From Faucicola osloensis_B (GTDB taxonomy: Bacteria > Pseudomonadota > Gammaproteobacteria > Pseudomonadales > Moraxellaceae), in assembly GCA_964211495.1 (NCBI GenBank), contig CAXORL010000002.1, forward strand, positions 62,001-126,000: a stretch of 64,000 nucleotides of DNA, given 5' to 3'. Every line of letters begins with the position of its first letter. The stretch's first letter is position 1. The position numbers and the translations under genes were made by a program. Shown piece by piece: positions 32,975-42,538 of this stretch. The notes below the pieces were generated by a model. It ran no database searches, was not told where the DNA came from, and was given only the letters and a program-made list of their open reading frames with translations.

Positions 32975-35187
32975 GGCTGATGACCGTCGATTTTGACCGC
33001 GCGTTTGCGAGTGCGTTTTGGCGCTGCCGGTGCCTCGTCCTTAGTCACCGCTTCTGCTGAGACTTTGCTATCAGCAACCGACTTTTTACGCGTCCGTGGC
33101 GCTCGCTTTGGCTTTGGCTGTACCACGCCACTATCAATCATTGATTCATTGGAAGCCGAATGCTTGACCGTGCCAATGTCAGTGCTAGAGACAATATCAA
33201 TATCAGTATGAGTTACCGCCTGATTGTCAATGCTTTGTTTGACGGGTGTTGGGCTGAAAGATTCGCCACGCAAATCACTAGCGGATGTTGCGATATCCGC
33301 TTGCTGACGTTGCTCCAAAATCGACAAGTTTGAGCTAGGGGTACGTCGCGCACGTTTGGCAGGTACACTCGCTGCCGATAAATAGGCTTTATCGCGTTTG
33401 CGTGAGCGACCTAGGTTCGAATTATTTGGTTGTGAACTATTTGGGTGTGCGTTTGTCTCAGTATAAGCTGATGCTGAATTAGAAACTGTCGGCTGGTAAG
33501 GATGGTCATCGTTTCTTTGCGCTGTGATTGGCGCTACGATAAGTGACTTAGCCGGTGCTGAGTTGGTGTGACTGGCAAGCGATAACTGCTGCAGCTGGGC
33601 TTTTTCAAGTTGCTGCTGCTGTGTTAGTTTGTGCGCTTTGGTAGATAGTGCGGTATCTTGTACCACTTCATGCTCGATTTGGCTATTTGCTGCAAACGGC
33701 AAACGACGTCGTTCGCGGCGGCGCTGTCGATGACTCAAATCGCTACCAATGCCTGCTTCATTATCATGCACTGCATCGCTAGTTTGGTAAGCAACACTGT
33801 CGTCCTCAAAACTGGTCTGATTGACAATATTGGCAAAGCGCAAACGTACCGATTCAAGGTCAAACTCATCAATCGCTTGTTGCTGCTGTTTGGCACCTAG
33901 GGTTTGAAACCACGCCCACCAATGTCCCATGCCATTGGTACTTTCATCATCAAGCGTAATCGCTGCACCATGCTGTTTGGCAAGCGCTTGGTTTTTGGCT
34001 TCTACCTGCTCACGCATCATCAAAAAGTCATAGGCAGCCCGAAAACGCGGGTTTTCAAACAGCTTTTGCAGATTTTTTTTGCGCGGCTGGGCAAGTCTTG
34101 GCTGCATGAGCCAAATATCTTTAATAAACTGCTCGGCAAACTTGGGCATGGCTGTGTGCTGGCGCTGCTTATCCAAGACTTTATTGGCGGCTTGGTTTTG
34201 CGCGTCGCTAAACGGTGTGTTCTTTTTAAACTTATCCAATAGATACAGATAGTTTTCCCACAAAATAGTCGCATAAAAAAACGCAGGGTTAATGCTTTTA
34301 CCACTGCCTATGCGCCTATCGGTATTGATGGTGACTTGGTTGAGTAGTGGTGTCACGCTTGTTGGTGGATAAAACAACAACTGGGAAAACGCACCATAAT
34401 CAAATAGCAGCGGTAATATCGGCACCAAGTAGCCGCCTGTGAACATTTTTTGCGTTTCATCGTACAAGCGGTGAGGGGATACTTGTGCCAATAATGCCCA
34501 GTTTTGCGCGTTGAATTGCTGGTTCAAGGCATTGTCAAAATCAAACTGCAACTTTGCTTTAAAACGCAGCGCTCGTAGCAGACGTACAGGGTCTTCTTCC
34601 ACCCGTTTTTGGGTGTCGCCGAGCAGACGGATGGTGCGGTTTTCAATATCTTTTAGCCCACCACAAAAATCATAAACGATGTCGTCAAATGGCTGATAGT
34701 ACAGGGCATTGATACTAAAATCGCGGCGCACCACATCTTGATAGATATCACCCCACACATTGTCACGCATAATCATGCCGTCTTCGGTGAGATGATTGTT
34801 GTCCTTAGGCGGCGCGCGAAAGGTGGCAACTTCAATCATATCGCGACCAGAATACACATGACACAGCTGAAAACGCCGTCCGATGATGCGGCAGCGTTTG
34901 CCAAATACCTCTTTAATTTGGTTGGGGGTGGCATTGGTCACAGCATCAAAATCTTTGGGCTTTAAGCCTAACAAGGCATCACGCACCCCACCACCGACGA
35001 TGTAGGCTTCAAAACCCGCCTGCGTCAGTGTGCTAATCACTTCTTTGATGGAGTTGGGTAAATCAGCTTTGTTTAAGCCCAGTTTTTTGGCATCCCGGCG
35101 AGCCGACTGTCTATCTAAAACATAATCAGTTTGGGTATTGCCAGCAGCGGTTGCCATGCTAGGTGATTTGCGAGTTTTTTTTGCCAT
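32971..35187 (-). CDS. pcnB: Poly(A) polymerase I with long basic C-terminal extension
   Basis: Adds poly(A) tails that mark RNAs for decay. The class II nucleotidyltransferase core is clear: VGGGVRDALLGLKPKDFDAVT with D79/D81, then CRIIGRRFQLCHV and EDPVRLLRALRFKAKL. The core ends near residue 460; the remaining ~280 residues are low-complexity, with RRQRRRERRRL and a terminal Arg/Lys/Pro segment (KRAPRTRKK and PKRTRKRAVK). The total of 738 residues is well above the ~450-500 usual. The tail is probably disordered and RNA-binding. It overlaps folK by 4 nt. Confidence 0.93.
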   Translation of the reverse strand: MAKKTRKSPSMATAAGNTQTDYVLDRQSARRDAKKLGLNKADLPNSIKEVISTLTQAGFEAYIVGGGVRDALLGLKPKDFDAVTNATPNQIKEVFGKRCRIIGRRFQLCHVYSGRDMIEVATFRAPPKDNNHLTEDGMIMRDNVWGDIYQDVVRRDFSINALYYQPFDDIVYDFCGGLKDIENRTIRLLGDTQKRVEEDPVRLLRALRFKAKLQFDFDNALNQQFNAQNWALLAQVSPHRLYDETQKMFTGGYLVPILPLLFDYGAFSQLLFYPPTSVTPLLNQVTINTDRRIGSGKSINPAFFYATILWENYLYLLDKFKKNTPFSDAQNQAANKVLDKQRQHTAMPKFAEQFIKDIWLMQPRLAQPRKKNLQKLFENPRFRAAYDFLMMREQVEAKNQALAKQHGAAITLDDESTNGMGHWWAWFQTLGAKQQQQAIDEFDLESVRLRFANIVNQTSFEDDSVAYQTSDAVHDNEAGIGSDLSHRQRRRERRRLPFAANSQIEHEVVQDTALSTKAHKLTQQQQLEKAQLQQLSLASHTNSAPAKSLIVAPITAQRNDDHPYQPTVSNSASAYTETNAHPNSSQPNNSNLGRSRKRDKAYLSAASVPAKRARRTPSSNLSILEQRQQADIATSASDLRGESFSPTPVKQSIDNQAVTHTDIDIVSSTDIGTVKHSASNESMIDSGVVQPKPKRAPRTRKKSVADSKVSAEAVTKDEAPAAPKRTRKRAVKIDGHQP

Positions 35188-35424
35188 GTATAGTAACCAA
35201 AATCCATGAAAACGGCAGAAATTTATTAGCGGTTAGTGTACCAAATTTCTACCTAACTAGGGATATTAATTCACGGTTACAAAAAATCCAGTGAGCGAAA
35301 ATATTGTCTACTGATTGATTATCTGAAGGACGTGAGCGCTACCAGATGAGATGGTTTGCTTGCTAGTACAGAATATATAAAAGATGAGAATAGGCTTGTT
35401 ATGATTGCCCATGATTTGCTATCA

Positions 35425-35823
35425 CTATTGGGTGGTGATGCGGTGGCGATTTTTATCGACAGTCGCTTTGCCGATACCTTTGACGTTGGCTAGGTCATCT
35501 GCCGTGGCAAACGGCGCTATCATTTGCCGGTATAAAATAATTTGCTGGGCTTTTTTGGCGCCGATACCATCAAGCTGTGTAAGCTGTGCTTCACTGGCTG
35601 TATTGATATTAATCACTGTGGGTGAATTGGCAAGGCGATTTGCAGAGGGTTTTGTGGTACCACCGTTAGTCCCAGTCAAATTTGTCACGGCCAAAAAAGC
35701 CTGCTCGGGCGTCATGGTTGGGGTACATACTTGCGCCTGTGCGGGCATTGCCCATATGGCTAGAAATAAAATAGCAAAAACTAAAATGACAAAAGTTGAG
35801 CCAACTAATAATCGAAAAATCAT
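35425..35823 (-). CDS. ComEA-like helix-hairpin-helix protein
   Basis: About 132 residues: N-terminal membrane anchor or signal segment (residues 4-26, LLVGSTFVILVFAILFLAIW), short linker, then two helix-hairpin-helix motifs (ININTASEAQLTQLDGIGAKKA and FATADDLANVKGIGKATV). ComEA-type proteins bind incoming DNA in the periplasm during transformation; the motif layout fits, as in the small ComEA family of gamma-proteobacteria. ATG 35823 is preferred to a TTG at 35838. With comM at the window start, it supports competence in this organism, though the two genes are not linked. Confidence 0.85.
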   Translation of the reverse strand: MIFRLLVGSTFVILVFAILFLAIWAMPAQAQVCTPTMTPEQAFLAVTNLTGTNGGTTKPSANRLANSPTVININTASEAQLTQLDGIGAKKAQQIILYRQMIAPFATADDLANVKGIGKATVDKNRHRITTQ

Positions 35824-35894
35824 TGCTTTAACGGTCAAATCCCTTTTGACTCAGTATACCTTGCCAACACCTCTGGAACAATAAATCTTGGGCA

Positions 35895-35931
35895 ATAAAA
35901 AAGCCAAAACCCATTTAGGTTTCGGCTTTTA
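35895..35931 (-). terminator. Terminator after the His/Lys-rich peptide gene
   Basis: AAAAGCC.AAACC...GGTTT.GGCTTTT stem (one mismatch), with a T run on the minus strand at ~35897-35902. Confidence 0.7.
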
Positions 35932-35965
35932 CTATGCATTAAAGTCTTGTGGCGATAACGAGAAA

Positions 35966-36265
35966 TTATCTTGGCTGACCTTTTGCATAATGGTGACCAC
36001 GGTTTACTTTGACCTGTTTTTTGACATAATGTTTTTTCACCTGTTTTCTAACAGGTTTTTTGACAATTTTTTTGACAGGTTTATGGTGTAACTCATTCTT
36101 ACGAACCTCTTTTTCATGACGCACGTTTTCATGAGTCACTTTTTTGTGAGTTACGTTTTGGCTAGGTGCGTTATGGGCAGGTACAGGTGGTACAGCCGGT
36201 GCTGCAAAAGCGGTTGTTGAAGCAAATACCAAAGCTAGGGCGGATGCAAATAGTGTTTTTTTCAT
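35966..36265 (-). CDS. Secreted His/Lys-rich basic peptide
   Basis: 99 residues. Signal peptide MKKTLFASALALVFASTTAFA (cleavage near residue 21), Ala/Pro-rich linker, then a strongly basic region with repeated THKK/THEN/RHEK and VKK units, about one third His+Lys+Arg. No family recognised. The composition is reminiscent of acid-shock (Asr-like) or metal-binding periplasmic peptides. It has its own terminator, so it is a monocistronic gene. Confidence 0.7.
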   Translation of the reverse strand: MKKTLFASALALVFASTTAFAAPAVPPVPAHNAPSQNVTHKKVTHENVRHEKEVRKNELHHKPVKKIVKKPVRKQVKKHYVKKQVKVNRGHHYAKGQPR

Positions 36266-36586
36266 AGTCGTCTCTTAAAATATTATTGTTATACCGATTT
36301 ATGTAATGGATCAACAAGATTGAATAAACAAGATAGATTCAATGATAAACGAATCAAACCTCGTGTTAAATCAATACTATTAAATCAAAGATATTAACCG
36401 AATTGGGTTAATAGATGGGTTTAATAAGTTGATGTGAGCTATTATGCCACCCCAAACTTAGTACAAACTTAGCTAAAAAACTGTTTTAGCAAAAAAATGT
36501 ACACGGCATGTAAACAGGGTATCAGCTGTTAATAATACTAGACCCTAAAACCTAAAACCTAAAACATAGCCCGTGCTCAAAAACCC
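36266..36586. other. 321-bp spacer between peptide gene and mazG
   Basis: AT-rich, contains (CCTAAAA)x3 at 36544-36564 near the mazG stop. No coding region or clear promoter identified. Confidence 0.5.
36544..36564. repeat. (CCTAAAA)x3 tandem repeat
   Basis: Three perfect 7-bp units immediately downstream of the mazG stop region. Confidence 0.65.
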
Positions 36587-37411
36587 TCATGCAAATTTTT
36601 CATGCTGTTTTGCCAAATCCCACAAGTTATCCATTTCCTCTAAGCTAGCAGTTTCAGGGGTTTTACCGATTTTAGCGAGCTCATCTTCAATAAAGCCAAA
36701 ACGAGAGCGAAATTTATGCACGGTGGTCAAAGTCGCTTTTTCGCTATCGATGCCCAGTTTGCGGGCAATATTGACTAGGGCAAAAAAACAATCCCCCAAT
36801 TCTTTTTCTAGCAGCGCTTTTTGCTCAGGTGTCGGTTTTTGACCATCGATTGGTAAGATTTCTTTGAGCTCTGCCACTTCTTCATCCAATTTGTCCACCG
36901 CACCAGACACCACATCCCAATCAAAACCGACTTTATTGGCAGTTTTTTGTAGTTCTTGCGCTTGCATTAACGCTGAGCCTGCCTTAACCGCATCAAGGGT
37001 GCGGCGATTATTGGGCAGTTTACCCTGTTTGGCTTTTTCGGCATTTTCCAAGGCTTTGATTTCATCCCAGCGTTTTTTGACATCTTCATCGGTTTTTAGA
37101 TTTTCTTTGTCAAACACATGCGGGTGACGGCGAATGAGTTTTTGTTGTAAGGTGAAAATCACCTCGCTGATATCAAATTGCTGCTGCTCTTGGTATAGAC
37201 AAGCGTGAAAAACTACTTGTAACAGCACATCGCCAAGCTCACCCTTGATGTCGTCAATGTCGCCCGATTGTATGGCCTCGACGAGCTCATAGGTTTCTTC
37301 TAGGGCGTAGGGAATGAGGCTGTCGTTGGTTTGTTTTTTATCCCAAGGGCAGTCTTGGCGCAGTCGTGCCATTAAGGCAATGAGGTCAGCAAAATTGGAA
37401 GTCGGTTGCAT
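36587..37411 (-). CDS. mazG: Nucleoside triphosphate pyrophosphohydrolase MazG
   Basis: Hydrolyses (d)NTPs to monophosphates and PPi; modulates ppGpp and damaged nucleotides. About 274 residues with two MazG domains: the first has LRQDCPWDKKQTNDSLIPY and ALEETYELVEAI, the second DEEVAELKEIL and EKELGDCFFALVNIARKLG with the Glu-rich Mg-binding helices. ATG 37411 has AGAGATAA upstream; a GTG at 37456 is less likely. Confidence 0.93.
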   Translation of the reverse strand: MQPTSNFADLIALMARLRQDCPWDKKQTNDSLIPYALEETYELVEAIQSGDIDDIKGELGDVLLQVVFHACLYQEQQQFDISEVIFTLQQKLIRRHPHVFDKENLKTDEDVKKRWDEIKALENAEKAKQGKLPNNRRTLDAVKAGSALMQAQELQKTANKVGFDWDVVSGAVDKLDEEVAELKEILPIDGQKPTPEQKALLEKELGDCFFALVNIARKLGIDSEKATLTTVHKFRSRFGFIEDELAKIGKTPETASLEEMDNLWDLAKQHEKFA

Positions 37412-37740
37412 TGTTATCTCTGAAGGCTGATTAATAGTAAATAATAAAAAATTCACAATATAACATTGACCTAGCTATTTTAGCGCATTTGACGTGGCAC
37501 GCTAAGCCCATTGGTAAGTATTTGCCTTGACAGTCTAGATGCCTAAAATACAGAGGCTTCAAATACAGATACCTAAAATACAGAGGCTGCAAAATAATCG
37601 TTGTCATTGCTATGCCATTTTGTCAAACTATAGTGATATTGGCAAAAACTTACCTAATTTAAAAATATAAGAAATATCAAGGCTGAAAATACGCGACGGC
37701 TTCGCTAATTTTTGCTGCGATTTGTAAGGTTTCATCACCC
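37412..37740. other. 329-bp divergent spacer mazG/ugd
   Basis: Contains a 30-bp tandem duplication at 37537-37596. No further gene; promoters for both sides must lie here but none is clear. Confidence 0.5.
37537..37596. repeat. 30-bp tandem duplication
   Basis: Two adjacent 30-nt copies sharing CCTAAAATACAGAGGCT; ~25 of 30 positions agree. Located in the mazG/ugd divergent spacer. Confidence 0.7.
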
Positions 37741-38940
37741 ATGATTACAACTATTTTTGTCATTGGGGCAGGCTATGTCGGTCTGTCCAATGCGGTCTTA
37801 TTAGCCCAGCCTAAACTTGCTAACCAAGTCACCTTGGTCGATATCGATGCCCAAAAAATTGCCCAATTACAACAGCAGGAGTCGCCGATTGACGATGCGT
37901 TGATTGCGCAGTTCTTGGCAACCCAGTCCTTGAATTTAGCAGCGCAGTTGGTAAGTGAGGCGGATTTTTCAACCGCAGATTTGGTGATTATTGCCACACC
38001 AACCAATTATGATGTCGCCACGGGCAAATTCGATACCTCATCGGTGGAAACCAGCATCCAAACCGTACGCGCTCACAACGCACAAGTGCCGATTGTGATC
38101 AAATCGACTGTGCCAATTGGATTTACCGTTGACATGCAGGCAAAGTTTGATACGCGTATTTTGTTTATGCCGGAGTTTTTGCGGGAGGGCAAAGCGTTAT
38201 ATGACAACCTTCACCCGTCACGTATTATTGTTGGCTGTGATATAAACCATGTGCCAGCGCTGCAAGATGTTTGTCACCAACTAATCGCCCAATACCAAAC
38301 TGCCAGCGAACAAAACCACACCCCAAGCCAAATCATGCCGCCCACCGAGGCAGAGGCGGTCAAACTATTTGCCAACAGCTACCTTGCCACACGCATTGCA
38401 TTTTTTAACGAGTTAGATAGCTTTGCCGAAAGCATGGGGCTTGATAGTGAGTCGATTATCACCGGTGTGAGCTTAGACCCGCGTATTGGCATGCATTACA
38501 ACAACCCATCATTTGGCTATGGTGGCTATTGTCTACCCAAAGACACCCAACAGCTCAAAGCCAATTATGAAGGGATTCCTGCCAATGTGATTCATGCGGT
38601 GGTGGATGCCAACAATACCCGCAAACGCTTTATCGCCCGTCAAATTATCGCCAAGCAGCCTAATACCGTGGGCGTGTACCGCTTGAGCATGAAAAAAGAT
38701 GCCGATAACTTTAGAGACTCTGCGATTTTGGACATTATTGAACTGCTCAAACAACATGCCATTGATGTACAAATCTATGAGCCCAGTCTGTCGTCAGCGC
38801 AGTTTATGGATTGTCCTGTAGTCAATGATTTAGCGATTTTTTTACAAACCAGCGACGTGATTGTCGCGAACCGATTTCATCCCGAATTAGCGCAGGTCAA
38901 GGCAAAAGTGTATAGCCGCGATGTGTTTGGTGATAGTTGA
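37741..38940 (+). CDS. ugd: UDP-glucose 6-dehydrogenase
   Basis: Oxidises UDP-glucose to UDP-glucuronate for capsule or lipid A sugars. The 399-residue protein has GAGYVGLSNA (dinucleotide site), VIKSTVPIGFT, PEFLREGKALYDNL, and the catalytic Cys in YGGYCLPKDT (~residue 263). It is of the short Ugd class. Next is a phosphohexomutase gene (78 nt), suggesting joint supply of nucleotide sugars for exopolysaccharide or LPS. Confidence 0.92.
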   Translation: MITTIFVIGAGYVGLSNAVLLAQPKLANQVTLVDIDAQKIAQLQQQESPIDDALIAQFLATQSLNLAAQLVSEADFSTADLVIIATPTNYDVATGKFDTSSVETSIQTVRAHNAQVPIVIKSTVPIGFTVDMQAKFDTRILFMPEFLREGKALYDNLHPSRIIVGCDINHVPALQDVCHQLIAQYQTASEQNHTPSQIMPPTEAEAVKLFANSYLATRIAFFNELDSFAESMGLDSESIITGVSLDPRIGMHYNNPSFGYGGYCLPKDTQQLKANYEGIPANVIHAVVDANNTRKRFIARQIIAKQPNTVGVYRLSMKKDADNFRDSAILDIIELLKQHAIDVQIYEPSLSSAQFMDCPVVNDLAIFLQTSDVIVANRFHPELAQVKAKVYSRDVFGDS

Positions 38941-39017
38941 TCATTGCCAGTGAATAACTGATTTTGAGTAATTAACAGTTAATTGAATGACATTCTTAAT
39001 TCTTAATCCAATGAGCC

Positions 39018-40478
39018 ATGTATATGAATGATTTTTCTCCCATCACAATTTCGTCTTTTAAAGCCTATGACATCCGCGGCGAACTCGGTAAAAATCTTGA
39101 CGAGGACATTGCCTACCGTATCGGACGTGCTTTCGCCCAATTTTTAAGTGAACCGCTATCAAATCAGCAAAAACCAGCGATTGTGATTGGCTGTGACATT
39201 CGGCCCAGTAGTGAAGCACTCAAAAAAGCCACCATACAAGGCATATTAGATGCAGGCATCGATGTGATTGATTTGGGCATGACAGGCACTGAAGAAGTGT
39301 ATTTTGCCACCAGCCACTATGGCGCGATTGGCGGTATTGAAGTGACCGCCAGTCACAACCCCATCAATTATAACGGGCTAAAATTGGTGCGTGAACAGTC
39401 AAAACCTATCAGCGCAGATACCGGCTTGGCAGACATTCAACAAATCGCAGAAAAAGGCGCGTTCAAAGCGGCAGCCAGTAAAGGCGAGTATCAGTTAAAA
39501 GAAGACAAAACCGCCTATATCGACCATCTCATCAGCTATATTGACGTCAACGCGTTACGACCTTTGACAGTGGTCGTCAACTGTGGCAACGGTAGTGCCG
39601 CGCCAACGATTGATTTGCTTGAGCAGCGTCTACAAGCTGCCAACGCGCCTATTAATTTTATCAAAATCAATCATGCACCCGATGGCAGTTTTCCCAATGG
39701 TATTCCCAATCCCATGATTATTGCCAACCGTAAAGTGACAGCAGACAAGCTATTGGCAGAGAAAGCGGACTTAGCGATTGCGTTTGATGGCGATTTTGAC
39801 CGCTGTTTTTTCTTTGATGAAAACGCGCGATTCTTGGAAGGCACTTATGTAGTGGGGGTGCTTGCCAAAGCTTTCTTGGATAAAAATCCTGCCGAGGCAA
39901 TTGTCTATGACCCGCGTAATATCTTAAATACCGAAAGCGTCATTGCGGCGGCCGGTGGTAAAGCGACTATCAGTAAGTCAGGGCATTCTTTTATCAAACA
40001 AGTCATGCGTGAAAACAACGCAGTGTATGGCGGTGAGATGTCTGCGCATCATTATTTTCGCGATTTTAACTACTGCGATAGTGGCATGATTCCTTGGTTA
40101 TTGGTGATTGAATTGCTGTCAAAATCAGGCAAAACAGAAGCGCCAAAAAAACTGTCGCAACTGGTTGATGAGATGATTGCCGCTTTTCCCATCTCAGGTG
40201 AGATTAACTTTAAATTAGACGGTATCACTGCGCCCGCGGTATTGGCAAAACTTGAAGATAATTACCCACAATTTGATAGCGAAACGGCGACCCTCGATAA
40301 ACTCGATGGCTTGTCGGTCAATTTTCCACGCTGGCGCTTTAACGTCCGTGCTTCTAACACTGAGCCACTGATTCGTCTCAATGTCGAAGCAAGCGGTGAT
40401 AAAACGCTATTGGATGAAAAAACCAAACAGCTAAAAAACTGGATTGTGGCACAAGGCGGCACGCCAGCCGACCACTAG
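39018..40478 (+). CDS. Phosphomannomutase/phosphoglucomutase (AlgC-type)
   Basis: Interconverts hexose 1- and 6-phosphates. The 486-residue protein has the phosphoserine loop TASHNP (Ser near residue 113), the metal loop DGDFDR, the sugar-binding loop GGEMSAHHYF, and the phosphate-binding C-terminal loop RASNTEPLIR. It matches the dual-specificity PMM/PGM (AlgC/ManB) class. Either ATG 39018 or 39024 may be used. It supplies glucose-1-P or mannose-1-P; ugd just upstream uses UDP-glucose. Confidence 0.9.
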   Translation: MYMNDFSPITISSFKAYDIRGELGKNLDEDIAYRIGRAFAQFLSEPLSNQQKPAIVIGCDIRPSSEALKKATIQGILDAGIDVIDLGMTGTEEVYFATSHYGAIGGIEVTASHNPINYNGLKLVREQSKPISADTGLADIQQIAEKGAFKAAASKGEYQLKEDKTAYIDHLISYIDVNALRPLTVVVNCGNGSAAPTIDLLEQRLQAANAPINFIKINHAPDGSFPNGIPNPMIIANRKVTADKLLAEKADLAIAFDGDFDRCFFFDENARFLEGTYVVGVLAKAFLDKNPAEAIVYDPRNILNTESVIAAAGGKATISKSGHSFIKQVMRENNAVYGGEMSAHHYFRDFNYCDSGMIPWLLVIELLSKSGKTEAPKKLSQLVDEMIAAFPISGEINFKLDGITAPAVLAKLEDNYPQFDSETATLDKLDGLSVNFPRWRFNVRASNTEPLIRLNVEASGDKTLLDEKTKQLKNWIVAQGGTPADH

Positions 40479-40513
40479 GTTTTATTAACTACCATAAAAA
40501 AAGCCGCTGCTAT

Positions 40514-40557
40514 AAAAAAAGCGGTTTCAATGCTAATTCATTGAAACCGCTTTTTTA
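40514..40557. terminator. Strong bidirectional terminator
   Basis: 18-bp perfect stem (40515-40532 with 40539-40556) around a 6-nt loop, with A/T runs at both ends, between convergent genes. Confidence 0.9.
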
Positions 40558-40563
40558 CTATTT

Positions 40564-40605
40564 AAGCTAAAACCATCTAGGCTAAAACCTTTTTAAGCTA
40601 AAACC
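40564..40605. repeat. 15-bp imperfect repeats, three copies
   Basis: AAGCTAAAACC, AGGCTAAAACC, AAGCTAAAACC start at 40564, 40579 and 40595, between the terminator and the dsbA stop. Confidence 0.6.
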
Positions 40606-40632
40606 ATTAAGCCTTAGCAAATGGCTGGCGGA

Positions 40633-41256
40633 TTATTTACCACCACGCTCAGCACGGGCTTTATTGATGAGATAGTTAACGACTTGTGGCACTTTACCAT
40701 CCTCACCCTCAACCACGTATTTGCCATCAACCACAACCGCAGGTACCCCTGATAGTTGGAAGCGCTGCGCCGCATCTTTTGAACGCGCGATACGGGTATT
40801 CACCGCAAAAGAATTGTACATGCTGTTAAATTTATTGATATCCACGCCTTTTGATGCGTACCATTGACCGATAGAGGCTTGGTCAAACAATTTTTGACGG
40901 TCTTTTTGAATCGCGTCAAACATCGCTTGGTGGGTTTTGCCCTGATAACCTAATAACTGTGCGGCATAAAAACCGCGCGCATTTTGTTCCCACACAGGGT
41001 TCATCGCCGCTGGCGTCTGCATAAACACCACATCAGCTGGCAATTTTTTTGACCACTGTGCCATGTAAGGTTCTAATTTGTAGCAGTGTGGGCAACCATA
41101 CCAAAAAAATTCACGAACAATGATTTTATTGCCTTCAATTTTCTCTGGGTTTGCAAGCACCTTATAGTCTTGACCCGCTACAAAATCTGCAGCTTGGGTT
41201 GATAAACTGGTCAAGCCGACAGCGGCGGCGATTGCGGTCATTGCTAATTTTTTCAT
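40633..41256 (-). CDS. dsbA: Thiol:disulfide interchange protein DsbA
   Basis: Periplasmic dithiol oxidase. The 207-residue precursor has a signal peptide (MKKLAMTAIAAAVGLTSLST, cut near residue 23) and the thioredoxin-fold active site CPHC at C55-C58, with the cis-Pro in SGVPAVVV (~residue 169). ATG 41256 is chosen because TGAGGC lies upstream; an upstream start would precede the signal peptide. It likely forms the disulfides of the MCR-like enzyme periplasmic domain (inference). Confidence 0.93.
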   Translation of the reverse strand: MKKLAMTAIAAAVGLTSLSTQAADFVAGQDYKVLANPEKIEGNKIIVREFFWYGCPHCYKLEPYMAQWSKKLPADVVFMQTPAAMNPVWEQNARGFYAAQLLGYQGKTHQAMFDAIQKDRQKLFDQASIGQWYASKGVDINKFNSMYNSFAVNTRIARSKDAAQRFQLSGVPAVVVDGKYVVEGEDGKVPQVVNYLINKARAERGGK

Positions 41257-41763
41257 GGTTGCCTCATTAACAGTCAAATCATAGGGTCTAGCACGGCTCA
41301 TATCTTATAGTATGTTATAGAAAATCGCTTGCTAGTAGGGCTCAAAATACGAAAATACCTGCGCGTTATACTATCATAAATTGAGGACGTGCCTAAGTGT
41401 AATACTTTGTAAACTAAAAAAAACTACACTGGCGAAAAACATAAGCAATATGTTAGTTAAATTTTCTAAATTAAAGATTATGTTTTTTAATTTTATTTTA
41501 TCAGTACTGCCCAAAATTAGGCGGTTATGGGGTTGGATAGTGATCAGCTATTTTACCCCACAAATCTATCCTACATTTTACGCTATCAGCCTGCCACATA
41601 AATTCTACAGCGAATGGGCTAAAAACTGTTAGAATAAGGCTATTTTTGATGGCAATTGTGGTTAGCAAGCAACCGCATTTCAAAAAACGCGATAACATGC
41701 TATTAAAGTAGAAAGTATCGAATTAAAAAAATAGCGAAGTAAAAATCAAACGGAACTATCATC
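41257..41763. other. 507-bp divergent spacer dsbA/ubiG
   Basis: AT-rich. An 83-codon frame at 41381-41632 begins with TTG, lacks a ribosome-binding site and has no recognisable protein character, so it is not called. A TGT-TAGAAT (41627-41635) may be an extended -10 for ubiG. Nothing else seen. Confidence 0.5.
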
Positions 41764-42498
41764 ATGACACAACCGAATCTACAGCAAAACGTCGACTTAC
41801 AAGAAGTACAAAAATTCACCGACCTTGCCAATGAATGGTGGGACAAATCAGGCGCGTTTGCCACCTTGCACCAAATCAATCCGCTACGCTTAAACTGGAT
41901 TGAACAGCAAACCATCGCGCGCCAGCAATCAGGATTAACAGGCAAAAAAGTGTTAGATGTCGGCTGTGGTGGTGGTATTTTGTCCCACAGTATGGCAGTG
42001 CGCGGCGCCACGGTGACGGGTATTGATTTGGGAGAGGCCAACATCAAGGCAGCACAAATCCATGCCGAGCAAACTGGCCAAGCGATTGATTTTGCTTGTG
42101 TTGCTGTAGAAGATTTTGCCAAAGCGCACGCTGGTGAGTTTGATGTGGTGACTTGTATGGAAATGCTCGAGCACGTGCCAGACCCGCAGTCCATTATCAC
42201 TGCTTGTTTTACCCTGCTCAAACCGAATGGCGTATTGGTACTATCAACCATCAATCGCAACCCAAAATCCTACCTGTTTGCGGTGATTGGCGCTGAATAC
42301 CTATTACGCTTGCTGCCACGCGGCACACATGATTATGAAAAATTCATCACCCCAGCCGAGCTAGATCGTTTTGCCCAGCGTGCAGGCTGCAAACGTCAAG
42401 ATTTAATTGGCTTACATTACAATCCACTTATCAAGCACTATTGGCTGGCACAAAATGTTGACGTTAACTACATGATGGCGGTATATAAGCCTCAGTAG
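41764..42498 (+). CDS. ubiG: Ubiquinone biosynthesis O-methyltransferase
   Basis: Performs both O-methylations of ubiquinone synthesis. The 244-residue protein has motif I VLDVGCGGGILSHSMA (~61-76), the N-terminal FTDLANEWWDKSGAFATLHQINPLR region and EMLEHVPDP, all diagnostic of UbiG. First gene of the ubiG-mupP-yciK group conserved in Pseudomonas and Acinetobacter. Confidence 0.95.
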   Translation: MTQPNLQQNVDLQEVQKFTDLANEWWDKSGAFATLHQINPLRLNWIEQQTIARQQSGLTGKKVLDVGCGGGILSHSMAVRGATVTGIDLGEANIKAAQIHAEQTGQAIDFACVAVEDFAKAHAGEFDVVTCMEMLEHVPDPQSIITACFTLLKPNGVLVLSTINRNPKSYLFAVIGAEYLLRLLPRGTHDYEKFITPAELDRFAQRAGCKRQDLIGLHYNPLIKHYWLAQNVDVNYMMAVYKPQ

Positions 42499-42538
42499 TT
42501 GGCTTTACTAAAATATTAATCGTTGATTTGAGCAAAAA

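Noticed and set aside
41381..41632. Possible 83-residue protein between dsbA and ubiG
   Set aside because: TTG start, no ribosome-binding site, no protein-like composition beyond AT-driven hydrophobics.
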